7,670 nucleotides of DNA from Cryomorphaceae bacterium (GCA_013205365.1 JABMNC010000113.1:1-7670), one strand, 5' to 3'; counted from the stretch's first letter, positions 1-6,420 are shown. Notes: generated by a model from the letters alone, not told the origin. Program-made: numbers and translations.

Positions 1-1740
1 GTCGAGCACCGCTTTGCTCGGGACGCCGGAAACCTTTATAAATGCTTGTGGCCGTCGGATTTAGCCAACTTGGGTTCCGACCCCAACAGCTACAAACTAA
101 CGTCGGGCGGACGGCGGGTGTACGAACTCAAAACGAACGAAACGGCCGACGACTACACGGGACTCGCTCGCTTTGTAACCGCACTTCACGCCACGACAAG
201 CACCCAGGCTTTGTGCGCACTGGATTCCTTGTTCAACGTCAATGGCTACTTAAAATGGCTGGCATGGGAGGTCACAACGGGCCATTGGGACAACCACTCG
301 TTCAATAAGAATAACTTCTACCTCTACGAAGACCCGGCAAGCGGCCTGATGGAATTCATCTCCTACGACGCCGACAATACCTTTGGCGTCGACTGGTTCA
401 ATATAGACTGGTCCACTCGGTCTCCATTTCAGTACGGATCCTACCCGCTTTACAGCAAAATCATCGCAAATCCTCAAGCTAAACAGAGGCTCAAATTATT
501 TTTGGAGGACTTTGAAGAAATCGCAGGAGCTCCAGCATGGCAGGTCCGCAACCAGGCATTGCGCGCCCAGCTCGCTCCCTTTGTGGGCGAAGATGCCTAC
601 CGCACCATGGACTACGGCTACGATTCCCTGGACTTTTGGAACGCCCTCGACGTCACCGCAGGCGCCCACGTCAAATCAGGAATCCACCCCTTCATGACTT
701 CGCGCATCGCCGCAACTTCGAGTCAAGTGCCCACTGGCAATGGGGAGCCCATTGTGTTTACCCCTCGCCTGTCGGGCCATGGGGGAATTGGTGCGATTCC
801 GGTCCAAGTCGAAGTCTGGGACGAGTCCAGTCCTACCGTGGTGCTGCACTACCAGCCGAGTGGCGGAACCTGGCAATCCCTCACCCTCTTCGACGACGGA
901 ACCCACGGAGACGAGCTGGCAAGCGACCGGCTCTACGGCGGTGTTATTCCTGCGAGTGTTGGCGGAATCACCTACTACGTGACTGCCACCGACGACCAAA
1001 ACGCGTCCACTTCAGCTCCCTGCAACCCGGCCTTTTGGGCTACCTATGCGCAGCCCAACGTGCTGATCAACGAGGCCTGCAGCGGCAATGCGACGGGTCC
1101 GGTCGCTCCGAATGGCTCGCGCGAGGACTGGATCGAGTTGCGCAATCCAGGCTTGAGCCCCGTGAGCCTCAACGGGCTCTTTTTGAGCGACAACGATGCC
1201 AATCCCGGGAAGGCTTCGCTCAACGGCCAGAGCATTCCCGCCAACGGCCGCCTCCTTTTTTGGGCTGCGGGCGGAACCGGCTTCACCCGGGCACTCGACT
1301 TTAAACTGGACAAAGACGGCGAGGGTTTGGCCCTGAACGCCCAATCCAACGGAAGCTGGGTGCGCCTTGATGAAGTACGCATCCCTCCCCTCATGCCCGA
1401 TCAGTCCTTTGGTAGACGCTACGACGATGCCTTTACCTGGGTGGTGTTTGACCAGTTTGCGAGCCCAAATGCTTCGAATTCCGGAACATTGAGCAGACCT
1501 GAAGTCAATCTGCACCTAGCGCTCCTCGCCTACCCCAACCCCTTTACCTCAGAGTTGTCGCTGGTGAATTCGGGAGCCACTGAACTCGTCGTAACCGTAT
1601 TCAACACCTACGGGCAGCCCCTTGAGCAGCGCAGCATAGAGGCCGGAACCACCCTGCGCTACCGTGACGCAGGCGCGCCCGGTCTGCGCATTCTACACTG
1701 CAGCAACGGCCAAATCATCAAGGTAATCAAGCACGAGTAA
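1..1740 (+). CDS. Secreted CotH-kinase-fold protein with lamin-tail and T9SS sorting domains (5' partial)
   Basis: The frame is open from base 1, so the N-terminus (signal peptide and start of the CotH domain) lies outside the window; 579 residues are visible. The first 235 or so match the CotH family: an RFARDAGNLYKCLWPSDL-type opening, then WDN (Asp97), NNFYLY (104-109) and YDADNTFG (Asp123, Asp125), the Asn/Asp-rich motifs of this atypical kinase fold. A beta-rich Ig/Fn3-like region follows. Residues about 353-500 resemble a lamin-tail domain (VLINEA, DWIELRN, then a late GRRYDD). Residues 508-579 look like a T9SS type A sorting domain opening AYPNPF. The protein is therefore probably exported and surface-attached or released. 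Bacillus CotH phosphorylates spore-coat proteins, but the substrate of T9SS-linked members is unknown to me. The gene converges on the next one with only 4 bp between the stop codons. Confidence 0.88.
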   Translation, partial: VEHRFARDAGNLYKCLWPSDLANLGSDPNSYKLTSGGRRVYELKTNETADDYTGLARFVTALHATTSTQALCALDSLFNVNGYLKWLAWEVTTGHWDNHSFNKNNFYLYEDPASGLMEFISYDADNTFGVDWFNIDWSTRSPFQYGSYPLYSKIIANPQAKQRLKLFLEDFEEIAGAPAWQVRNQALRAQLAPFVGEDAYRTMDYGYDSLDFWNALDVTAGAHVKSGIHPFMTSRIAATSSQVPTGNGEPIVFTPRLSGHGGIGAIPVQVEVWDESSPTVVLHYQPSGGTWQSLTLFDDGTHGDELASDRLYGGVIPASVGGITYYVTATDDQNASTSAPCNPAFWATYAQPNVLINEACSGNATGPVAPNGSREDWIELRNPGLSPVSLNGLFLSDNDANPGKASLNGQSIPANGRLLFWAAGGTGFTRALDFKLDKDGEGLALNAQSNGSWVRLDEVRIPPLMPDQSFGRRYDDAFTWVVFDQFASPNASNSGTLSRPEVNLHLALLAYPNPFTSELSLVNSGATELVVTVFNTYGQPLEQRSIEAGTTLRYRDAGAPGLRILHCSNGQIIKVIKHE

Positions 1741-1761
1741 CCGGCTACTCGCGGCTCGTGC
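1731..1761. terminator. Hairpin spanning both stop codons of two convergent genes
   Basis: CGAGTA (1734-1739) and TACTCG (1746-1751) form a perfect 6-bp stem with a 6-base loop. An alternative outer pairing joins GCACGAG (1731-1737) to CTCGTGC (1755-1761). The structure includes the TAA of the left gene and the TAG of the right gene. No T-run follows on either strand, so intrinsic termination is uncertain. The symmetry comes partly from both genes ending in a GAG codon plus stop. Confidence 0.35.
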
Positions 1762-2506
1762 GGCGGCGGCGAAGCACGTCGTAGCGGAGCCAAACGGCCC
1801 AGGCTGCATACGAAGAGACCTTGTAGCCAACGTAGCCGTCGAGGATTCCGCCCCGAAGCAGAAAGTGCTTCACAAAACGCCACGCCGGCTTGAGCATCGT
1901 GTGGTAGGGCGTGATGCGAGGCGTACGAGCGTCGTAGTCATTGGCCTGCCACTCTGAGTACCGGCGAAGTTTTGCCTCCCAGGAATCAAGGTCAACAAAG
2001 GAATTGTGGTTCATGCGATGCTTCAAGCGCCCCACCGTACCTGAGGTTTCTATTTCGGAGTGAACCTGCTTGGGGGCATAACGGCAGCGATCTCGATTAA
2101 ACAGGCGAATTACCTTGTCTCCCTGCCAACCAGAAAAATGCACGCGCCGGCCTAAAAAGTGATTGGCCCTGTACATCCAGTATCCATCGTGCGTCTCCGC
2201 TGCCGAACTCGCGCGCCATGCCGAAATTTCATTGTACAACTCAGGGCTTAGCCATTCGTCTGCGTCGAGCAGTAAAATCCAGGGGTGGGCCGCTTGGGGA
2301 ATGGCCCAATTCTTTTGGGACGCAGAATGTTCATAATCCCGCTGAATAATCCGAGCACCGAACCGAGCCGCGATGCCTAAGGTCTCGTCGGTAGACCATG
2401 AATCGACAATAAGAAGCTCGTCGTAGAGGCCATGGCACGAGGTAATGCAGCGCTCGAGGGAGTCCGCAACGTTTAGTGTCGGGATGAGGAGGGTAACCTG
2501 CTTCAC
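1745..2506 (-). CDS. Family 2 glycosyltransferase, WaaE/KdtX-like
   Basis: This is a predicted GT-A fold sugar transferase acting at the cytoplasmic face of the membrane, probably in lipopolysaccharide core or other surface glycan synthesis. The N-terminus VTLLIPTLN is the first beta strand of the nucleotide-sugar fold. The motifs VDSWSTDET, SASQKNWA and LLLDADEWLSPEL follow, with DAD as the metal-binding DxD. Farther on, GWQGDKVIRLFNR, VHSEIE and HNSFVDLDSWEAKLRRYSEWQA match the WaaE-like subgroup. The C-terminus is basic with a hydrophobic or amphipathic stretch, which suggests membrane association. No ATG is available: an in-frame stop lies at 2540-2542, leaving GTG at 2506 (protein MKQVTLL...) or TTG at 2515. 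I prefer GTG because it places the first beta strand at the usual distance; the choice is not certain. Length (about 254 residues) is normal for the family. The exact sugar and acceptor cannot be read from the sequence. Confidence 0.87.
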   Translation of the reverse strand: MKQVTLLIPTLNVADSLERCITSCHGLYDELLIVDSWSTDETLGIAARFGARIIQRDYEHSASQKNWAIPQAAHPWILLLDADEWLSPELYNEISAWRASSAAETHDGYWMYRANHFLGRRVHFSGWQGDKVIRLFNRDRCRYAPKQVHSEIETSGTVGRLKHRMNHNSFVDLDSWEAKLRRYSEWQANDYDARTPRITPYHTMLKPAWRFVKHFLLRGGILDGYVGYKVSSYAAWAVWLRYDVLRRRRTSRE

Positions 2507-2534
2507 GGTGCGCAAGGTAGCGACCGACTTAAGA

Positions 2535-2551
2535 GTATCCTACCTGGATAC
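2535..2551 (-). repeat. Inverted repeat upstream of the glycosyltransferase start
   Basis: GTATCC (2535-2540) and GGATAC (2546-2551) are perfect inverted copies around a 5-base spacer, 29-45 bp upstream of the GTG start. This could be an operator or a small leader hairpin. The surrounding gap (2507-2650) holds no TAnnTTTG promoter element that I can see and no clear terminator for the upstream membrane-protein gene, so the two genes may be co-transcribed. Confidence 0.3.
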
Positions 2552-2650
2552 CCCTACTTTCCCCGAGCGCATCCGACTGAAGGCCTGTTCAAAGACCGCG
2601 GGTCAGCAGAGGAAGCCTTTGACGGAGTATGGATTTACCGTTAGGCATTT

Positions 2651-3544
2651 TTATGAACCCCAGACCAAGGCAATTGCCAAAGCGACGTACAGTACAAAGT
2701 AGAGCACATACTTTGCCTGTAGCGCCTCACCAAACCGGATGCGAAATGCCGAGACATTCACCAATACGTTAAAGTTGGTGAGAATACTATGCACAATGAC
2801 TCCTCCCCACCAAAGTGCTGCGCCCGAAAGGGCTTGCCCCACGGAGCTTAGGACGGACTGTTCGGCCATATTCCGCCACATTGAGCGATCGTCCCACCGG
2901 CCATTCTGCCGCAGCACGGCCCAACCAATGGCCAAGATCAAGACGCCCCATTCCGTGGATACGAGGGTTCTCCAGAATCCGAATTCATGAATTGCGATTC
3001 CGTACAACGGAAAATAGGTGCCCCAAATGATACCCATGAAAAACGGGAGGAAGCGCAATGCGCCTTGCTGGCGAACCCAAAGCCCGCGATCCCGCCATAG
3101 AATTGCGATTTGCGCTGCGAGCAATAGGGCTATGACCACTAATCGAAGAGGTGAAATGAGTTCGCCAAGCAACCATCCGACGGCTACGGCGACCATTAGG
3201 TGAAGGCTTCCACCGAAAAACACGCGTTGGGCCGGCATTGAGCGGATGCTAAGCGTGAATAAAACAAGACCCAAGCCACCGAACATCCCGAGCCCCAGAA
3301 GTATCAATGTGCTGAAGTCCAGTTGCCCGTATGCCGCGCCGAGGCTATTGGGCGCCAAGATGGCGGTTCCGAGGTGCACCCACACGATGACCATCACTGA
3401 GCGAAGGAGCACAAAACGCTGGGGGTACTCCGCCATTCCCGGGCTGCGCCAAAGGGTATTGGCGCGGCCAAACAGCACCAAACTAAGCGTTTCGGCGGCT
3501 ACGGCTAGGGTGAGTAAAAGCGTGGGGGATTCGATAGGGTACAT
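2651..3544 (-). CDS. Ten-helix membrane protein, EamA/DMT transporter-like
   Basis: The protein has 297 residues and is almost entirely hydrophobic. About ten membrane segments can be counted, from TLLLTLAVAAETLSLVLFG near the N-terminus to YVLYFVLYVALAIALVWGS at the C-terminus. This number and length match the drug/metabolite transporter (DMT/EamA) superfamily, as does the start of the second half (FFMGIIWGTYFPLYGIAI). The family exports or imports small metabolites; no substrate can be inferred. The frame extends upstream to 3625, but I chose the ATG at 3544 because the extra 27 residues are polar, lack a transmembrane segment and would overlap the coding start of the divergent gene. The reading leaves 27 bp between the two ATGs. 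It lies upstream of the glycosyltransferase on the same strand with a 144-bp gap. Assignment to the superfamily rests on topology rather than on a diagnostic motif. Confidence 0.68.
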   Translation of the reverse strand: MYPIESPTLLLTLAVAAETLSLVLFGRANTLWRSPGMAEYPQRFVLLRSVMVIVWVHLGTAILAPNSLGAAYGQLDFSTLILLGLGMFGGLGLVLFTLSIRSMPAQRVFFGGSLHLMVAVAVGWLLGELISPLRLVVIALLLAAQIAILWRDRGLWVRQQGALRFLPFFMGIIWGTYFPLYGIAIHEFGFWRTLVSTEWGVLILAIGWAVLRQNGRWDDRSMWRNMAEQSVLSSVGQALSGAALWWGGVIVHSILTNFNVLVNVSAFRIRFGEALQAKYVLYFVLYVALAIALVWGS

Positions 3545-3559
3545 AACGTGTACCACACT

Positions 3560-3567
3560 TAAGTTTG
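3560..3567 (+). promoter_or_regulatory. TAnnTTTG (-7) promoter element, possibly leaderless
   Basis: TAAGTTTG matches the Bacteroidota -7 consensus TAnnTTTG at all six fixed bases and is followed by 4 bases and then the ATG at 3572. If the element occupies -12 to -5, transcription starts at the A of the ATG. No TTTG (-33) box is visible at the expected distance, which lowers confidence. Confidence 0.5.
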
Positions 3568-3571
3568 TAGA

Positions 3572-4855
3572 ATGCTCGCCAAAGATACTGAGGTTAACCT
3601 CGACGCACTGCGTATCGAAATTCAACGGCGTTTTGGCCGCCCAGTTCGTACTAAAACGGACTGTCAGCTCCTTGAAGAACGACTCTACGACGAGCTCGGA
3701 AGCATGGTGTCGTACAATACGCTGCGGAGGTTTTTTGGCTTGGTTCCTGGCGGAACCCCTCGGGCTGCCGTGCTTGACATTTTAAGTACCTACTGCGGAT
3801 TTGCCTCCTTTAAAGAGTTTTCGCTCGATGTTGGAAGATTTAAGTTTTACAACGACTGGACGCAAACCATTGACCGCGTTCACTGGCCTGAGCAGGAACG
3901 GGACGCCCTTCTTGCGCGCATTGCAGAGGAGGACTTCAACGCCCAAACAATTTTTTTGTGGATACTCTATAAACTCGCCACGCGCGCACCTATTACCGAC
4001 TGGTTCTACTGGCTCGACCACCCCCTGTGGGATGATGGAGAGCTCACTAAGGCGAAATTGGTCTTCTTCTCCAACAGTATGGCCGACGAATTACGAATGC
4101 GGCTTGCCCATAAAGCAGACATAGAGATTCTGTTCTCGAATCCTCGGGCGTTTCGCTTTGTCTGCCACTTTTTTACCGACTACGAAACCATTCAGAAGGG
4201 ATACATGGCCAATGCCATCGACGCCATGGCCCAACGGATCGACGTGCCCCTGTACTACCACGGATTGCGTATCATGCAGCACTTCTTGTCGGGCAACTGG
4301 GACGCAATCAAACCCCACGCCCTCGCGGCAATGGAGCATGGTCCTCACGAAGGCGACTACCCGATTCTTCTCGGGCGCTACTTCTGCGCGCGATTTTGGG
4401 TTCACTATTTAGACTTCGGAACCTGGGATCCACAACTCACTCGCGACTACCTCGACTGTGCGAAAGGTCTGGATCCATACTTCCACTACGCTCTCGGAAT
4501 GGAATTTTTACCCATCGCAAGCATTATGGGCTTTAACGCCCCCGTGTTTCAGATTATGAAATCGGGAATTTTTGAATTCAACCTCCGAAGCACCTGGTCT
4601 GCAGCCGTAGACGCCGATCTTTCACGACTGGCGCTCATGCTTGCGGAATCCCAACAAGGCAATGTTGAAGGGTACCTCGGGCTGCGAGCGCAACTTCAGA
4701 CTGACTTTTGGTACAAAGCCTACCGGCGCTACATGCAGGCCCTTTGCCACGCGGCCGAACTATTTATCGGAATTCCGACTGCCGAATTCACCGAGAGCTA
4801 CAATCTCTTTCCGGGAATCCAGAGGGCCGTAGCCCTTCGAACGGTTCAAGCATAA
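3572..4855 (+). CDS. Unrecognised 427-residue helical protein with HTH-like N-terminal domain
   Basis: I cannot assign a function. Residues about 9-85 (LRIEIQRRFG... TDCQLLEERL ... SYNTLRRFFGLVPGG ... AVLDILSTYCGFASFKEF) resemble an N-terminal module I recall from many Bacteroidota proteins. It combines a 'conflict/priming' helix pair with a 'T-L-R-R-F-F-G' segment and a 'LD-L--Y-G-----F' segment. The spacing looks like a small helical, possibly Xre-like nucleic-acid-binding domain. The rest (about 90-427) is rich in aromatic residues and predicted helices, without signal peptide or clear membrane segment. It may be a TPR-like or other helical-repeat scaffold. The protein is probably cytoplasmic, and a regulatory or sensory role is only a guess. 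The start is the sole ATG near the conserved region and has no Shine-Dalgarno sequence. It is divergent from the membrane-protein gene and convergent with the AlbA_2 gene. Confidence 0.85.
   Translation: MLAKDTEVNLDALRIEIQRRFGRPVRTKTDCQLLEERLYDELGSMVSYNTLRRFFGLVPGGTPRAAVLDILSTYCGFASFKEFSLDVGRFKFYNDWTQTIDRVHWPEQERDALLARIAEEDFNAQTIFLWILYKLATRAPITDWFYWLDHPLWDDGELTKAKLVFFSNSMADELRMRLAHKADIEILFSNPRAFRFVCHFFTDYETIQKGYMANAIDAMAQRIDVPLYYHGLRIMQHFLSGNWDAIKPHALAAMEHGPHEGDYPILLGRYFCARFWVHYLDFGTWDPQLTRDYLDCAKGLDPYFHYALGMEFLPIASIMGFNAPVFQIMKSGIFEFNLRSTWSAAVDADLSRLALMLAESQQGNVEGYLGLRAQLQTDFWYKAYRRYMQALCHAAELFIGIPTAEFTESYNLFPGIQRAVALRTVQA
3580..3587 (-). promoter_or_regulatory. TAnnTTTG (-7) promoter element for the membrane-protein gene
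   Basis: On the minus strand these bases read TATCTTTG, a full match to TAnnTTTG. The element lies 36 bp upstream of the ATG at 3544, which would give a leader of about 31 bases starting near 3575. It lies inside the first codons of the divergent gene. No convincing -33 TTTG is seen upstream. Confidence 0.4.
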
Positions 4856-4858
4856 AAA

Positions 4859-4874
4859 AAGCCCCGAAGGGCTT
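4859..4874 (-). terminator. Rho-independent terminator of the AlbA_2 gene
   Basis: On the minus strand AAGCCC and GGGCTT form a perfect 6-bp stem around a TTCG tetraloop, followed directly by a run of T (bases 4858 to 4854 on the plus strand are A). This is a textbook intrinsic terminator for the leftward gene, about 85 bases after its stop. On the plus strand the same hairpin sits just after the stop at 4855 but lacks a T-run, so it may work poorly in that direction. Confidence 0.72.
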
Positions 4875-4906
4875 CTGGTTGGGTTTGGTGTGAAGCCCTT
4901 GGGCTT
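4867..4906 (+). repeat. Overlapping alternative hairpins after the 427-residue gene
   Basis: AAGGGCTTC (4867-4875) can pair with GAAGCCCTT (4892-4900) over a 16-base G/T-rich loop. AAGCCC (4893-4898) and GGGCTT (4901-4906) form another inverted repeat with a 2-base centre. These share arms with the terminator hairpin at 4859-4874, so the pairings exclude one another. They may help end rightward transcription. Confidence 0.4.
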
Positions 4907-4955
4907 GTACAAATATGGTACAGCATATGTACCTCAATGGGTACGAAATGGGTAC
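4907..4955. repeat. Phased array of five GTAC tetramers (degenerate 11-bp tandem repeat)
   Basis: GTAC occurs at 4907, 4918, 4929, 4941 and 4952, giving spacings of 11, 11, 12 and 11 bp, close to one DNA helical turn. The intervening bases are A/T-rich and several copies extend to ATGGTAC or ATGGGTAC (4937-4944 and 4948-4955 are identical). GTACA (4918-4922) and TGTAC (4928-4932) also form a 5-bp inverted repeat. The array fills the space between the terminator region and the stop codon of the AlbA_2 gene. Confidence 0.7.
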
Positions 4956-4958
4956 ATT

Positions 4959-5558
4959 TCATTCACAAGCTGGCAGGTAGCGCCAACCCTGCTCTACCGG
5001 ACTTGCCTGAATTTGCCCCCAGTGCAGCAGCACCGCTAGCCCGTCTTCTACCTCTCTGATCGGGAGCTTGGAGGCCCTCGCTAAGGCGGACGCACTTAGG
5101 GGACTTTGGCCGAGCAGCTTCAAAAGATCCAATTGAAACTCGCTGGCCTGGACTGCCTCCCGAGAACGCAGCGACATGGCCTCCAGCAGTACCCGATTGG
5201 CCTTGAAATTTGCCGCGCCACGCCGCACGAAGGCCAGCCAGTGCTCAGTACCTTCAATTTGAGCCTCATGGGGGCGAGCCTCTGAAGGCGGAACAGTCAC
5301 CACAAGCACCAATTTGCCGTCCCAGCGTTCCTGCTGGGCGGAGCAGGGCACTTCGGGTCGAGTAAAGCGTTGTGCGGCCCCCTCTATCATGTGAAATTCC
5401 TCTTCGATGTTGCAGCCCGCAACCGAGCCGTTGTCGCGTACTCCGATTGCGATGCGTCCACCCTCCCCATTGGCAAAGGCCGAGAGGGTTTTTGCGATTT
5501 TTTGCTGGCTGTCGATTCGCAACTTAAATTCTAGCGTACCGGATTCTTCGCGCTGCAT
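4959..5558 (-). CDS. Schlafen AlbA_2-domain protein with C-terminal winged helix
   Basis: The 199-residue protein starts with an AlbA_2 (Schlafen-type, putative nucleic-acid-binding) domain. Visible motifs are E10-F-K12, the helix ending SAFANGEGGRIAIGV (26-40) and D42-x-G44, followed by a beta-rich part to about residue 125 that contains VLVVTVPPS and FVRRGA. After a linker, residues about 141-199 look like a winged helix-turn-helix (FQLDLLKLLGQSPLSASALA, then EVEDGLAVLLHWGQIQ). Proteins with AlbA_2 plus a helix-turn-helix are often annotated as transcriptional regulators or 'ATP-binding' proteins, but their roles are mostly unproven. No membrane segment or signal peptide is seen, so it should be cytoplasmic. 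The ATG at 5558 starts just before the first conserved residues. It is divergent from the nitroreductase gene (44 bp apart). It stands alone in its transcription unit, with a strong terminator downstream. Confidence 0.87.
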   Translation of the reverse strand: MQREESGTLEFKLRIDSQQKIAKTLSAFANGEGGRIAIGVRDNGSVAGCNIEEEFHMIEGAAQRFTRPEVPCSAQQERWDGKLVLVVTVPPSEARPHEAQIEGTEHWLAFVRRGAANFKANRVLLEAMSLRSREAVQASEFQLDLLKLLGQSPLSASALARASKLPIREVEDGLAVLLHWGQIQASPVEQGWRYLPACE

Positions 5559-5562
5559 GAAA

Positions 5563-5570
5563 CTAAGGTA
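5563..5570 (-). promoter_or_regulatory. Near-consensus TAnnTTTG element, possibly leaderless
   Basis: The minus strand reads TACCTTAG, one mismatch from TAnnTTTG, then 4 bases and the ATG at 5558. This is the same geometry as at 3560-3567 and 7136-7143. A TTG (5595 to 5593) lies 22 bp upstream and could be a -33 box. Confidence 0.38.
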
Positions 5571-5602
5571 GAACGTAACTTGTATCAGTAATCAAGGTTC
5601 CT

Positions 5603-6388
5603 ATGGCTAAAGAAAGCAGCAGCGTCGATATTTTTAAGGATGCCCCAAAACACGGCTACCAAGAGCCTGCAATTGAGGTAGACGCGGAAGCGTTTAAAGC
5701 AGTGGTAGAGAGCCGCCGAAGCGTGCGGATTTTTACCGAAGATGCCATACCCGAGGAGGTTATGCGCGAGTGCCTTCGTCTCGCCCTGCTTGCCCCTAAC
5801 TCGAGCAACCTCCAGGCATGGGAATTTTATTGGGTCCGCGATACCGAGAAAAAAGCCAAACTCGTGGAGTACTGCCTTAACCAACCTGCCGCGCGAACCG
5901 CCCAAGAACTTGTCGTGGCCGTTGCCCGCCCAGACCGCTGGCGCCTGACCAATGCACTCATGCTGGCCAAATTTGACGAAAGCCGCAAGGTTCGGCTCAA
6001 GGCAGCCTATCAATACTACCGCAAAATTGTTCCGTTGGCCTACAATATGGGGCCCATAGGCATCTATGGTCCATTTAAATCGCTGTGGGTCTTTCTAGTA
6101 GGCCTTTACAAGCCTATTCCGCGCGGACCTTTTTCTCGCAGTGGCATGGCAACCTGGGCCCATAAGTCTACCGCACTGGCATGCGGAACCCTCATGCTCG
6201 CTCTACGCGCCCAAGGCTACGACAGCTGCCCCATGGAAGGCATGGACGCACTGCGGGTGAAGCGCTTGCTGCATCTGCCCAAGGATGCGCAAATATGCAT
6301 GGTTATATCGGCCGGTAAGCGAGCCTCGACCGGAGTCTATGGACCACGGGTGCGGTTCGACCGCGACCTTTTTGTGCACGAAGTTTAG
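5603..6388 (+). CDS. Nitroreductase-family flavoprotein
   Basis: This is a predicted FMN-dependent oxidoreductase that would use NAD(P)H to reduce nitro compounds, quinones or similar acceptors in the cytoplasm. The first FMN-contact motif is clear: SRRSVRIF (37-44), followed by LLAPNSSNLQAWEFYWVRD (62-80). The C-terminal part has GTLMLALRAQGYDSCPMEGMD, in which the Gly/Pro/Glu motif normally contacts the flavin. Length is 261 residues. A central segment of about 60 residues (roughly 110-180) is longer than in compact members and contains a hydrophobic stretch (SLWVFLVGLY) before MATWAHKST. The physiological substrate cannot be read; some relatives act as dehalogenases or in other special reactions. 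The ATG at 5603 is the first in frame and fits the family. A partial promoter match, TAACTTG (5577-5583), lies upstream. The gene is divergent from the AlbA_2 gene and convergent with the TerC gene. Confidence 0.9.
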   Translation: MAKESSSVDIFKDAPKHGYQEPAIEVDAEAFKAVVESRRSVRIFTEDAIPEEVMRECLRLALLAPNSSNLQAWEFYWVRDTEKKAKLVEYCLNQPAARTAQELVVAVARPDRWRLTNALMLAKFDESRKVRLKAAYQYYRKIVPLAYNMGPIGIYGPFKSLWVFLVGLYKPIPRGPFSRSGMATWAHKSTALACGTLMLALRAQGYDSCPMEGMDALRVKRLLHLPKDAQICMVISAGKRASTGVYGPRVRFDRDLFVHEV

Positions 6389-6398
6389 GCTGTGAAAA

Positions 6399-6420
6399 GC
6401 AAGGATTAGTAATCCTTTGC
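6399..6420. terminator. Bidirectional hairpin between nitroreductase and TerC genes
   Basis: AAGGATTA (6401-6408) and TAATCCTT (6410-6417) are perfect inverted copies; the realistic fold is AAGGAT/ATCCTT around a 5-base loop. On the minus strand the stem is followed by GCTTTTC, a short T-run, so it fits best as the terminator of the TerC gene. On the plus strand only TTG follows. It occupies most of the 32-bp convergent gap. Confidence 0.55.

Noticed and set aside
537..1304. Open frame of 255 residues on the plus strand in another frame of the CotH gene
   Set aside because: The Arg-rich composition is typical of a frame-shifted reading of GC-rich coding sequence; the main frame carries the CotH, lamin-tail and sorting domains.
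1012..1515. Open frame of 167 residues on the minus strand within the CotH gene
   Set aside because: It lies wholly inside a gene with clear lamin-tail homology, and its own translation shows no recognisable motif.
3545..3625. Longer start for the membrane protein (27 extra residues)
   Set aside because: The extension is polar, overlaps the start of the divergent gene and would contain the predicted -7 promoter element. The ATG at 3544 fits better.
3246..3785. Long open frame on the plus strand (179 residues) opposite the membrane-protein gene
   Set aside because: The translation is rich in Ser, Arg, Pro and Thr without domain features, whereas the opposite strand encodes a coherent ten-helix protein. 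It is an antisense shadow.
4907..4955. CRISPR array
   Set aside because: The repeated unit is only 4-8 bases at 11-bp spacing, with no separate spacers and no cas gene nearby.
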